From NCBI GenBank assembly GCA_021325515.1, contig JAJPHC010000013.1, positions 312,001 to 376,000 on the forward strand: a stretch of DNA of 64,000 bases, in the 5' to 3' direction. The position numbers and the translations under genes were made by a program. Below are positions 1 through 7,766 of this stretch, in pieces. Source of the DNA: Acidobacteriota bacterium (GTDB lineage: Bacteria; Acidobacteriota; Thermoanaerobaculia; Gp7-AA8). The notes beneath the pieces are model-generated. The model searched no databases. It had not been told where the DNA came from and saw nothing but the letters and a program-made list of their open reading frames with translations. How positions within the stretch are numbered: position 1 is the stretch's first letter; every line of letters begins with the position of its first letter.

Positions 1-780
1 TCGATGTTCGAGAATGCCGGCGTACTCGATCCGCAGTTTGCGCTCTCGTATGCGGCGATCGCCCACACCTGCGCGCAGTATCACTATCACTACGACCGCG
101 ATCAGCGCTGGATCGACCGCGCGCTGGCGGCCAGCCGCCGTGCGAGCGCAATCGCGCCGAACGCGCCGGAAGTGCTCGTCGCCGAGAGCTGGATCACGTA
201 TGCCGAGGGGCGATACGACGACGCGGTCGAAACGGTGCGCAAGGCCATCGCGATGAAGGCCGACTGCGAAGGCGCGTACTACCTCCTCGGCCGCGCGCTG
301 TTCAGCGCCGGACGATTCCAGGAACTGCTCGACATCGCGGAGAGCGCCATCGCCGCCTCGGGTGAGGACTACAACATCTACGTCCCCGTGCACAACGCGA
401 TCAAGGCGCTGTCGAAGACCGACATGTCGCGCATCTTCGTGCAGCGCCGGATTCAGGTGTTCGAAGCGCATCTGAAGAAGATTCCGGAGGATGCGCGCGC
501 GCGCGTGCTGCTCGCGGTCGACTACGCGGAGCTGGGGCACGTCGAGGACGCGATGCGCGAGGCCAACCTCGCGCTGGAGTTGCGCTCGAACGAATCGATG
601 GTGCTCTACAACCTTGCCTGCCTCTTCTGCCGCCTGCAGAAGAAGGAGGAGGCCATGGATGCGCTGCGGAAGTCGTGGCAGGCGGGGTATCGCGATGCGG
701 TGTGGACGCGGCGCGACACCGACCTCGACCTGCTCCACGATGTGCCGGAGTTCAACCGGCTGTATCCGCCCCAGGAGTGA
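1..780 (+). CDS. TPR-repeat protein, C-terminal part (5' end outside window)
   Basis: The reading frame is already open at base 1, so the ATG at base 4 is probably internal and the gene starts upstream. The visible 258 residues are helical and contain TPR-like units, with the usual Ala/Gly/Leu/Tyr spacing, for example near residues 50-115 and 165-220. Proteins ending this way in acidobacteria often carry an N-terminal Ser/Thr kinase or a transcriptional regulator/cyclase domain. That part is not visible, so no activity can be assigned beyond a protein-protein interaction role. It is followed closely by the MEDS-domain gene on the same strand. Confidence 0.75.
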   Translation, partial: SMFENAGVLDPQFALSYAAIAHTCAQYHYHYDRDQRWIDRALAASRRASAIAPNAPEVLVAESWITYAEGRYDDAVETVRKAIAMKADCEGAYYLLGRALFSAGRFQELLDIAESAIAASGEDYNIYVPVHNAIKALSKTDMSRIFVQRRIQVFEAHLKKIPEDARARVLLAVDYAELGHVEDAMREANLALELRSNESMVLYNLACLFCRLQKKEEAMDALRKSWQAGYRDAVWTRRDTDLDLLHDVPEFNRLYPPQE

Positions 781-792
781 GCACCGGTCGGC

Positions 793-1515
793 GTGAATTG
801 TGCATGTCCCGAGGGCATGCCGACATCACCCCGCATCCAGTACCAGCAAGGCGATCACATCTGTACGCTCTACAACGATCGCGACGAACAGCTCGCGGCC
901 GCGATCGAATACCTTCGCGGCGGCTTAAGCCGCGGGGAGCGATGCCTTTACGTCTGCTGCGAGCACACGCCGGACGAGTTTCGTGAAGGGCTGCGGGCGG
1001 CCGGGATCGACGTCGCTGCGGAAGAGGCGCGCGGGGCACTGCTGCTCCTGACGAAGCACGATGGCCATCTCAAGGGCGGCTCATTCGATCCCGACAAGAT
1101 GATCACGATGCTGCATGGTGCGGTGCAGGATGCGCTCGATGCAGGCTTCGCGGGGCTGTGTGCGGCCGGCGACATGTCGTGGCTGCTCGACGAGGCCGAC
1201 GGCTCGGACCGCATCGCCGAGTACGAGGCGAAGCTCAATGCCTTCTATCCGACATCGAAGGCGCTCGGCCTCTGTCTCTACAATCGCAACCGGCTGCCGC
1301 CGGAAACGCTCGACCACTCGCTCGCGACGCATCCGCACGTCCGAGTCGACGGCAACATCCTGCTCGAGAATCCGTTTTACGAACCGATCGAGAAGGCATC
1401 GTTCCGCAAGTACGCCGGAAACCTCAAGGAGAAGCTCGAGTGGCTGAGGTCGGCGCTCGCGAGTCTCTTCGCCGGTGACAAGACCGCGGAACCGTTGCCT
1501 TTGCGCGTCAAGTGA
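793..1515 (+). CDS. MEDS-domain (DcmR-type sensory) protein
   Basis: This 240-residue protein matches the MEDS/DcmR sensory domain. The conserved opening GDHICTLYND is followed by a stretch resembling the KaiC/RecA core without Walker motifs. It also has the typical region with Cys-Cys-Glu-His (residues about 53-58) and the block ending in LCLYNRNRLPPE. MEDS domains are thought to sense small molecules or redox state and usually occur with histidine kinases or as anti-anti-sigma partners. Here the domain stands alone. The start is GTG at 793; an in-frame ATG at 817 would lose only eight non-conserved residues and is equally possible. The 3' end overlaps the convergent hydroxylase gene by 8 bases. 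Confidence 0.75.
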   Translation: MNCACPEGMPTSPRIQYQQGDHICTLYNDRDEQLAAAIEYLRGGLSRGERCLYVCCEHTPDEFREGLRAAGIDVAAEEARGALLLLTKHDGHLKGGSFDPDKMITMLHGAVQDALDAGFAGLCAAGDMSWLLDEADGSDRIAEYEAKLNAFYPTSKALGLCLYNRNRLPPETLDHSLATHPHVRVDGNILLENPFYEPIEKASFRKYAGNLKEKLEWLRSALASLFAGDKTAEPLPLRVK

Positions 1516-2377
1516 GCGTGGCTCTCGCCGGGGCAGGCTCGCGCGTCTGCAGTGTGCCGTCGCTGCGATGAAAGTCGCGACGCTGGCGAAGGAAAGGCAT
1601 CGCGAGAATGCGGCCGAGAGTCACGTCGCGCGGATCCTGATACGCCGGCACGCCGATCGTGATCTCGCTCTGCGGAACCGAAAGCAGAATGGTTCCGTGC
1701 AGATAGTCCCATGCTGACAGCAGGCTGGACCAGTTGCTGTCGGTCTCACTGAGATGATCGGAGTGATGGATGCCGTGCATGCGCGGCGTCACGATGACGC
1801 GCACCAGCCAGCGTTCCAGGCGAATCGGCAATTCGATGTTGGCGTGATGAAAGAGGATCGACACGAACAGCACGAGCTGCCAGAGCCAGAGCTCGCGTGC
1901 CGTTACGCCGAGGAGCAGGACCTGCAGCGCGCGATAGAGGATCGAGAGCGCATGCTCGCCAAAATGGAAGCGCAGAGCGGTCGAGCTGTCGAGATCGCGG
2001 TCGACGTGATGCACGACGTGGAAGCGCCACAGAAAAGCGACGCGATGGCTGAGAAAGTGCCAGATCCAGAGCGTGTAGTCGAGCAGCAGAACGCCGAGGA
2101 TCAGATGCAGTGAGCCTCGAATGCGGGTGAGGTTGAGCAGTCCTGCGTGATGCTCCGCGACCCAGGCCGTGACCGGCGTCAGGAGCGGCGCCGTGAAGAG
2201 AGTGGCCAGCGCGAGCGCGATGCCGCCGGTGGTTAGATTGCGCGCGGTGCGGCGCAGCTTCGATTCGCGAGCGCGGCGCAGCGGCCGGAGCCGCTCGAGC
2301 AGCAGCATCGCCGCGAACGTGCCGGCGATCACGGCGGCGGTGATCAGTTGCGGTCTTGCCGGCAGCGCGATCGCCAT
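1508..2377 (-). CDS. Fatty acid hydroxylase / sterol desaturase family membrane protein
   Basis: A di-iron membrane hydroxylase of 289 residues. Its histidine clusters are in the family order: H107-x3-H111 in WHFLSHR, H120-x2-HH124, HH177-178, and H201-x2-HH205 near the C-terminal side. Four or five hydrophobic helices surround them. Members insert hydroxyl groups or double bonds into lipids; the substrate cannot be read from the sequence. It is the last gene of a minus-strand group with the GDT1-like and thioesterase-like genes, separated from the GDT1-like gene by 4 bases. The C-terminal 30 residues are polar and probably cytoplasmic. Confidence 0.85.
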   Translation of the reverse strand: MAIALPARPQLITAAVIAGTFAAMLLLERLRPLRRARESKLRRTARNLTTGGIALALATLFTAPLLTPVTAWVAEHHAGLLNLTRIRGSLHLILGVLLLDYTLWIWHFLSHRVAFLWRFHVVHHVDRDLDSSTALRFHFGEHALSILYRALQVLLLGVTARELWLWQLVLFVSILFHHANIELPIRLERWLVRVIVTPRMHGIHHSDHLSETDSNWSSLLSAWDYLHGTILLSVPQSEITIGVPAYQDPRDVTLGRILAMPFLRQRRDFHRSDGTLQTREPAPARATLT

Positions 2378-2381
2378 CTCG

Positions 2382-2654
2382 TCACCGCGATGCGATCGTC
2401 CAGGCGCCGATGGCGATGAAACCGATGCCGGCCACGATCTTCAGCGTGGCAGGGGAGATGAGCCGCTCGAGCTGCGCACCCACGAGCACGCCGATCGCCG
2501 CGGCGAGAGTCAGCGCGAGAGCCGACCCGCCGAAGACCGCCCACTTGCTCGTCTCTTTCTCCGACGCGAAGAGCATCGTTGCGAGCTGCGTCTTGTCGCC
2601 GATCTCCGCGAGAAAGACGGTCACGAATACGGAAGAGAACGTTTTCCAGAGCAT
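2382..2654 (-). CDS. GDT1/TMEM165 (UPF0016) family single-domain cation transporter
   Basis: A 90-residue membrane protein with one copy of the family signature, E17-I-G-D20-K21-T, followed by two more hydrophobic segments. The family (MneA/Mnx, Gdt1, TMEM165) exports Mn2+ or exchanges Ca2+/Mn2+ across membranes. Most members contain two such halves, about 190-200 residues. This one is a single half and would have to form a homodimer or pair with a second half encoded elsewhere. The gene lies between the hydroxylase and a DUF4442 gene in a compact minus-strand group. No metal-responsive riboswitch is visible upstream. Confidence 0.85.
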   Translation of the reverse strand: MLWKTFSSVFVTVFLAEIGDKTQLATMLFASEKETSKWAVFGGSALALTLAAAIGVLVGAQLERLISPATLKIVAGIGFIAIGAWTIASR

Positions 2655-2666
2655 GGAGGAATGATT

Positions 2667-3158
2667 TCACACCTCGCTCTGCTGAGACGCAGGCTGCGGC
2701 CGGCGCCGTGTTCGGATGCTGAGAAGTTTTTCGCAACTGGCAGCGATCTCTCCGGCGGCATCCACCAGATCGACGGTGAATTGATATTCAGCCTTCCCGT
2801 TGCGGGCCACCATCGCCCGGATCTCGTCCACAACCTCGTCGCGCACCGTGAACGTGGCGTGCAGAGTCCCGCGTCCCGGCCGCCGGAAGCGGATAGCTGC
2901 GGCTTTGTCCCACACCTCATAGTCCGGCCCGAGCTTCTTGATCAGCATGATCATGTACATCGGATCGAGCGCGCCGTACATGCTCCCGCCGAAGATCGTT
3001 CCGACGTAGTTCCGCGTTCTCCAGTTCAGCGGCAGACGAACCCGCACCTCGGACCAGTCGCCCGCGATGTAAGTAACCCGCCCGCCAGTCCCGCGATACG
3101 CCGGAAACCAATTGAAGCCCCAGCGCATCAAGCGCGTCCGCCACGACTCGGCCATCAC
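2667..3158 (-). CDS. DUF4442 hotdog-fold thioesterase-like protein
   Basis: A 163-residue protein resembling the DUF4442 hotdog group. It has a WFPAYRGTGGRV-like opening, a central helix with the NYVGTIFGGSMYGALDP motif, and a beta-rich second half. Hotdog proteins of this type are presumed acyl-CoA or acyl-carrier thioesterases, and a role in lipid metabolism fits the neighbouring hydroxylase. The start codon could be GTG (3158) or the next codon ATG (3155). An AACAAT hexamer lies 7 bases before the ATG. The C-terminal 20 residues are basic and Gln/Pro-rich and probably disordered. Confidence 0.75.
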   Translation of the reverse strand: MMAESWRTRLMRWGFNWFPAYRGTGGRVTYIAGDWSEVRVRLPLNWRTRNYVGTIFGGSMYGALDPMYMIMLIKKLGPDYEVWDKAAAIRFRRPGRGTLHATFTVRDEVVDEIRAMVARNGKAEYQFTVDLVDAAGEIAASCEKLLSIRTRRRPQPASQQSEV

Positions 3159-3177
3159 CAGGATTGTTGCACGGGAC

Positions 3178-3290
3178 GAGCGAGTGATGAGTGATGAGTG
3201 ATGAGTGATTAGTGACGAGTGATGAGTGATGAGTGATGAGTGACGAGTGATGAGTAGTGCTGAGTGCTGAGTGCTGAGTGCTGAGTGCCA
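3178..3290. repeat. Tandem GAGTGATGA-type microsatellite
   Basis: About 110 bases consist of imperfect 7-8 base units (GTGATGA, then GTGCTGA) with occasional substitutions. It separates the divergent DUF4442 gene and the metallopeptidase gene. There is no spacer structure, so it is not CRISPR-like. It could be a slippage-prone tract that changes the spacing of the divergent promoters. Confidence 0.85.
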
Positions 3291-3349
3291 TCACACCACC
3301 GCGAGCCCGCGTACCCGCGCGACCACGCGCCCCCACGGCCTTCCGCTGA

Positions 3350-3355
3350 TACGAT
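3350..3355 (+). promoter_or_regulatory. -10-like hexamer TACGAT, 8 bases before the TTG start of the metallopeptidase gene
   Basis: TACGAT fits the TANNNT pattern seen before many starts in this window. The 8-base distance to TTG at 3364 and the absence of an SD sequence suggest a leaderless message and support the rare start codon. Confidence 0.4.
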
Positions 3356-3363
3356 GATCGCGC

Positions 3364-4380
3364 TTGAAGCGCCACTCCTGGGAAGACCTCGCCGACAAGG
3401 AACTGCTGAAGGTTCGCCTGCGCGATCTGCATGTGCGCATCGAAGGAACCTGGATCGAGGATTGTCTTGCCGAGCTGTATGAGGAGCTGGAGCGGCGCGA
3501 CATCCGCTTCCGACCCCATGCCTGGCTTTCCAACGAGTGGTTCGTTCCGGATGACATCCCCGGCATCGCCATTCCCTTCTACCTCGCCCATCCGCGGCTC
3601 ATCAAGCTGGAGCGGAAGCAGATGCTGGAAGCGGAAGGCGGCACGCGTGTCGAGATGATGAAGATCCTCCGGCACGAGTGCGGGCATGCGCTGGACAACG
3701 CATACCTCCTCGCCGCGGACAGCGAGCGGCAGGAGCTCTTCGGCAAATCATCGAAGCGCTATCCCGAGCACTATCGTCCGAATCCGGCGAGCCGGCGGTA
3801 CGTGCGGCACCTGCGCCTCTATTACGCGCAGAGCCATCCGCTGGAAGATTTCGCAGAGACGTTCGCCGTGATCCTCGCCGCGCAACATGAGGGATGGCGC
3901 AAGCGATACGAAGGCTGGCCGGCGCTGCGCAAACTGGAGTATGTCGATGCGTTGCTCGAAGGGCTGCGCGGCAAGCGCCCCGTCGTGAAGAATCGCGGCC
4001 GCGTCGATCCCCTCTCCGCGCTGACGATGACCCTCGGCGAGTACTACGACGACAAACATCAGCGCTACATGGCGAGCTATCCCGACATCTACGATCGCGA
4101 CCTGCGGCGTCTCTTCTCGGACGATCCGCGGCACGCGAAGCGCGAGCTCGCGTCGCGTTTCCTGCGGCGCAACCGCGCGGAGATCCGGAGGATCGTCTCG
4201 GAGTGGACGGGTGAATACGAGTTCACCCTCAATCACGTGCTCAAGGACATGATCGGCCGCAGCCGCGAGCTGAAGCTGCGGGTCGCGAGGCCGGAGTCGC
4301 GCCTCAAGATCGACTTCGCCATTCTGCTCGCAATCAAGACCATGGATTTTCACTACAGCCGCAACTGGTTCGCCCTATGA
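3364..4380 (+). CDS. Putative zinc-binding metallopeptidase
   Basis: This 338-residue protein has the zinc motif H104-E105-C-G-H108 followed by ALDNAY, and a later EDFAETF segment (residues 161-167) that could supply the third zinc ligand. It belongs to the group annotated as putative zinc-binding metallopeptidase. No signal peptide is present, so it is probably cytoplasmic. The N-terminal 80 residues hold a conserved WLSNEWFVPDD-type block. The start is TTG: no ATG/GTG precedes the conserved region and a TACGAT element lies just upstream. Its TGA stop overlaps the ATG of the ATP-grasp gene (ATGA), so the two are translationally coupled and probably act together. The substrate is unknown. Confidence 0.7.
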   Translation: MKRHSWEDLADKELLKVRLRDLHVRIEGTWIEDCLAELYEELERRDIRFRPHAWLSNEWFVPDDIPGIAIPFYLAHPRLIKLERKQMLEAEGGTRVEMMKILRHECGHALDNAYLLAADSERQELFGKSSKRYPEHYRPNPASRRYVRHLRLYYAQSHPLEDFAETFAVILAAQHEGWRKRYEGWPALRKLEYVDALLEGLRGKRPVVKNRGRVDPLSALTMTLGEYYDDKHQRYMASYPDIYDRDLRRLFSDDPRHAKRELASRFLRRNRAEIRRIVSEWTGEYEFTLNHVLKDMIGRSRELKLRVARPESRLKIDFAILLAIKTMDFHYSRNWFAL

Positions 4381-5384
4381 AACGCCTCCGCGTAGCCGTT
4401 CTCACTCATCCGACGCTCGTCCCGCCCGAGAGCCGCGAGGGATACAGCGAGCAGGAGGCGCACGTCTGGAAGACGGAATTCGATGTCGTCGCGACGCTGC
4501 GCGAGCTTGGCCACGACGTGCGCGTGCTCCCTGTTGCCAACGAGCTGACGCTGATTCGCGAGACGGTCGAGCAGTGGAAGCCCGACATCTTCTTCAATCT
4601 CCTCGAGGAGTTCCTCGGCCGGCAGGAGTTCGATCATCACGTCGTCAGCTTTCTCGAGCTGATGCAGGTGCCGTACACCGGATGCCACACGCGCGGCCTG
4701 ATCCTGGCACGCGACAAGGCGCTGTCGAAGAAGCTGCTTGCCTATCACCATCTGCTCGTGCCGAAGTTCGCGGTGTTTCCTCGCGATCGCCGCGTCGTGC
4801 GGCCGAAGGCGCTCGAGTTTCCGCTGATCGTCAAGAGCCTGGTCAAGGAATCGTCGCTCGGCATTTCGCAGGCGTCGATCGTCGACAACGACGAGAAGCT
4901 GCGCGATCGCGTCGCGTTCATCCATCAGCGCATCGGATCGGATGCGATCGCGGAGCAGTACATCGACGGCCGCGAGCTGTACGCGGGAATGATGGGCAAC
5001 GCGCGCGTCGACGTGCTGCCGGTGTGGGAGCTGCTGTTCGAGAATCTTCCGCCGGGCGCAGCGCGCATCGCGACCGCGCACGTGAAGCACAATCCGGACT
5101 ATCAGGAGCGGCGCGGAATCTTTCAGCAGGCGGCGGAGGATCTGACGCCGGCGCTGCGGCAGCAGGTGATCAACACCTCGCGCCGCATCGCCAGAATCCT
5201 CGACCTCGATGGCTACAACCGCATCGACTACCGATTGTCGGAGGATGGGAAGCTGTATTTTCTGGAAGCGAATCCGAATCCCGATCTCGCCGCCAGCGAA
5301 GAATTCGCGAGCGCGGCGGAAGCGGCAGGGTGGTCGTATCCGGAGTTGATCGAGCGCATCCTCCGCCTCGGGCTCAAGCGCTGA
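4377..5384 (+). CDS. ATP-grasp ligase, D-Ala-D-Ala ligase-like
   Basis: This 335-residue protein resembles D-alanine-D-alanine ligase. It has an N-terminal Rossmann-like part (residues 1-95), a central ATP-binding part with a PLIVKSLVKESSLGIS stretch, and a C-terminal metal-binding signature in which E297, N299 and N301 precede Pro-Asp. ATP-grasp ligases of this kind join a carboxylate to an amine through an acyl phosphate. True Ddl enzymes are near other murein genes; this one is coupled to a metallopeptidase, and the N-terminal dipeptide-binding loop is not clearly conserved. A role in making or modifying a peptide-like product is more likely than cell-wall D-Ala-D-Ala. Its last 11 bases overlap the convergent YfhO-like gene. 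Confidence 0.8.
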   Translation: MKRLRVAVLTHPTLVPPESREGYSEQEAHVWKTEFDVVATLRELGHDVRVLPVANELTLIRETVEQWKPDIFFNLLEEFLGRQEFDHHVVSFLELMQVPYTGCHTRGLILARDKALSKKLLAYHHLLVPKFAVFPRDRRVVRPKALEFPLIVKSLVKESSLGISQASIVDNDEKLRDRVAFIHQRIGSDAIAEQYIDGRELYAGMMGNARVDVLPVWELLFENLPPGAARIATAHVKHNPDYQERRGIFQQAAEDLTPALRQQVINTSRRIARILDLDGYNRIDYRLSEDGKLYFLEANPNPDLAASEEFASAAEAAGWSYPELIERILRLGLKR

Positions 5385-7701
5385 GCGGCATCGCGCGTCT
5401 CCGCGTCAGCCCGATGATGCAGAGCGCGAGTGCTGCAATCGAGAGTGCGACGCCGCTCTTCCACCCTGGTGCTGCGTATGCGAAGCGAATCGTGTGCGCG
5501 CCCGGAGGGACTTCGACGGCGCGGAACGCGTAGTTCGCAGGGAGGATCGGCGCCGGACGGCCATCGATCGACGCGGACCATCCGCTCATGTTGCTCTCCG
5601 AACAGACGAGCAGGCCGGCGCGAGCAGTCTCGACGCGAATCGTCACGTCGTTGAGTCCGAGCTTCACGAGCTGCGGTACGGCATCGGAGCCGGGAGTCGA
5701 AGGGAAGTGCGGCGCATGTTCGACGAAGACGCTTCCGGGAGGCAATGCCGGAAGCCGGTCGAGCGCCTGCTTCGCGCCGGCGACTTCGTACTGTGACGTG
5801 AACATGTATCGCGGCTGCGTTCTGCGCCGCACGAGATGCATGTAATCGTCTGCGAACAGCGTGTCGTATCCGCGGCGCGCGGCCTCCGCGAGATTCGCGC
5901 TGTCGCTGGAGACGATCGCGAAGTATTCGATGTTCGCGGCGTCGAGCACGCGCTCCGGCGGAATGCGCGTCGACTCGCGGAGGATGATGTCGGGAATCGG
6001 CCCGAAATACCGGCGGTACAACTCGTACACGCGCGGCGACGCGGTCAGGATGGAGTCGAGAGTCGGGATGCCAAAGACCGACTCGGTGTTCGCCGGAAAA
6101 ATCGGCATCGGCAGCACGCGCCCTCCGCTGTTCCGCGCGAGCATCAACTCGATGTAGTGCGGCGGCTGCGACCAGTGGTCCCATCGGCGCGGACGCGGGT
6201 AGACGCTGTTGCCGACGCCTTCCGCCGCGAGCACCGTCAGCGCGAGTGCGGCGGCGATGCGCCACTGCGGCCGCTGCTGCACGATCCACCACAGCACCGC
6301 CGAAAGAATCAGCAGCGTGAAGAGCAGCCGCCAGTCGGCGAGCCAGCGCGCTCCGTTCGGATGCGCGGCGATTCGCGCTCGCGTAACGATGCGCAGGCCG
6401 GTCAGCCATGCCGCGAGCATCGAAGCGCTGACGAGCAGCGTCCACCTCTTCGCGCGGCCGCTCAGCAATGCATCCACGCCGAGCGCGGCGAGGAGCGCGA
6501 CTCCGTAAGCGATCGCGATCCCGAGGTAGGAGGCGTAGTGAAAATTCCGCAGAAGAGGGACGCGTGCGATCCACTGCAGCGGCGGCAACCCGAGGAGCTT
6601 CATCGTCGCGAAAATCGCGGCGAGAATCGCGGTGAGCTGCAGTGTGCGCGCGCGTGCATGTGCCGCGCGGTTCAGCGCGCCGATGCCCGCGAGGAACAAC
6701 GCGACGATGCCGGTGTAGTACATGTGCTGCCCGAGCTCGAAGCCGGCAGGAGGATTCGCGTAGGTGCTCACGCCGCCGTAGATCCGTGCCGAGAGAATCT
6801 GCGGGAGCAGTTGCCGCGGCAGCACCTGCTCGGCCGCGTGGCTGTAGTAATCGCGGATCTGCGTCGTCTCCGCCATCAACTGGATGGCGGGCAGATACAC
6901 GAACGCTACGAGCGCCAGCGCGAGCGACGCGCCGGCGAGGAACCATCCGGCGGTTCGCATCGACGTCCGTGATGCGATCAGATAGAGAACTGCGATTCCG
7001 AAGATCTGCAGGAGAACCGGCGGGAACGTTGCCGTGGCCACGAACGCGAATGCGAGCGCCAGTTGTGCTGCGCGCCGCGGTCCGGGCTGTTCGATGAGCC
7101 GTGCGGTGACGAGCAGAGGCAGCGAGAACAACGCGACCGGCTGCCCGATCACGCAGGGCGCGGTCAGGATGACGGCGCCGGAGAGCATGAACGCGATCGC
7201 GCCCGCGAGCGCCGCCGGCCAGTGCTCGACGTGCCGCCGGAGAAAGAACCAGGTGAGCACGCCCGAGCAGAGGATCAGCGCGAGGATGTAGAGATTCAGG
7301 ATCAGCCGCCCGCTTCCGAGCAGCGCGACGAGAAGCGAGGGAGGGAACAGATACGCCGGCACGAGCGACGCGAACGAAGGTGTGCCGCCGCCGAGGTACG
7401 GGTCCCAGAAGGGGAACTCGCCGCGGCGAAGACTGCGATGGAGAAACTCGCGCGAGGGATCGGTCTGCATCACGGCCGATGCGACATCTCTGAAATTCGG
7501 ATAGAGCGTGAAGCCGCGGCTCGTCCACTCCTCGATCGGCACCGGGTTCGGTCCGCGCATCCGGTAATCGAGCGGATTGTGGCTGTCGCTGACGACGAGC
7601 GAGCGTCCGCCGAACAGGATGTTGGCGAAGGAGAGGATGACGAGCAACGCGAGCAGCGAGGTGACGATCCAGTCTTCGCGCCGGCGGTCGTTACTCTGCA
7701 T
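5374..7701 (-). CDS. YfhO-like polytopic membrane protein
   Basis: About 775 residues with an N-terminal transmembrane helix, a loop with DSHNPLDYRM, and some 12 further hydrophobic helices. A large extracytoplasmic C-terminal domain follows, then a final helix before a basic tail (RRRA). The layout and the C-terminal block (MSGWSASIDGRPA, then a VEVPPGAHTIRF stretch) match bacterial YfhO-type proteins of the GT-C superfamily, implicated in glycosylating lipids or teichoic acids in Firmicutes. I chose ATG 7701 instead of the upstream TTG at 7743: a TACTAT hexamer sits 6 bases before 7701, and 7743 overlaps the divergent promoter. The exact substrate is unknown. Confidence 0.8.
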   Translation of the reverse strand: MQSNDRRREDWIVTSLLALLVILSFANILFGGRSLVVSDSHNPLDYRMRGPNPVPIEEWTSRGFTLYPNFRDVASAVMQTDPSREFLHRSLRRGEFPFWDPYLGGGTPSFASLVPAYLFPPSLLVALLGSGRLILNLYILALILCSGVLTWFFLRRHVEHWPAALAGAIAFMLSGAVILTAPCVIGQPVALFSLPLLVTARLIEQPGPRRAAQLALAFAFVATATFPPVLLQIFGIAVLYLIASRTSMRTAGWFLAGASLALALVAFVYLPAIQLMAETTQIRDYYSHAAEQVLPRQLLPQILSARIYGGVSTYANPPAGFELGQHMYYTGIVALFLAGIGALNRAAHARARTLQLTAILAAIFATMKLLGLPPLQWIARVPLLRNFHYASYLGIAIAYGVALLAALGVDALLSGRAKRWTLLVSASMLAAWLTGLRIVTRARIAAHPNGARWLADWRLLFTLLILSAVLWWIVQQRPQWRIAAALALTVLAAEGVGNSVYPRPRRWDHWSQPPHYIELMLARNSGGRVLPMPIFPANTESVFGIPTLDSILTASPRVYELYRRYFGPIPDIILRESTRIPPERVLDAANIEYFAIVSSDSANLAEAARRGYDTLFADDYMHLVRRRTQPRYMFTSQYEVAGAKQALDRLPALPPGSVFVEHAPHFPSTPGSDAVPQLVKLGLNDVTIRVETARAGLLVCSESNMSGWSASIDGRPAPILPANYAFRAVEVPPGAHTIRFAYAAPGWKSGVALSIAALALCIIGLTRRRAMPLSA

Positions 7702-7707
7702 CGCGCG

Positions 7708-7713
7708 ATAGTA
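7708..7713 (-). promoter_or_regulatory. -10-like TACTAT, 6 bases before the YfhO-like start
   Basis: The hexamer is read on the minus strand. No SD sequence lies between it and ATG 7701, so the mRNA would be leaderless. Confidence 0.4.
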
Positions 7714-7738
7714 ACGGGGACGTCTCGTGACGTGCGAG

Positions 7739-7744
7739 TACAAT
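7739..7744 (+). promoter_or_regulatory. -10-like TACAAT upstream of the PhnD-like gene
   Basis: TACAAT lies 22 bases before ATG 7767. That leaves room for a short leader carrying the GAGG (7758-7761) ribosome-binding site. It also argues against the in-frame ATG at 7743, which overlaps it. Confidence 0.4.
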
Positions 7745-7766
7745 GAGCTGTCGTTGCGAGGTCATC

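Noticed and set aside
4377-5384. Calling the ATP-grasp protein ddl
   Set aside because: Coupling to a metallopeptidase and a weakly conserved N-terminal substrate loop make cell-wall Ddl function unsafe to claim.
5228-7528. 766-codon minus-strand frame inside the YfhO-like gene
   Set aside because: Arg-rich shadow with no hydrophobic segments, overlapping the recognisable YfhO-like protein.
7743-7766. Longer start for the PhnD-like protein at 7743
   Set aside because: It overlaps a TACAAT element and lacks an SD; ATG 7767 has GAGG and begins the signal peptide.
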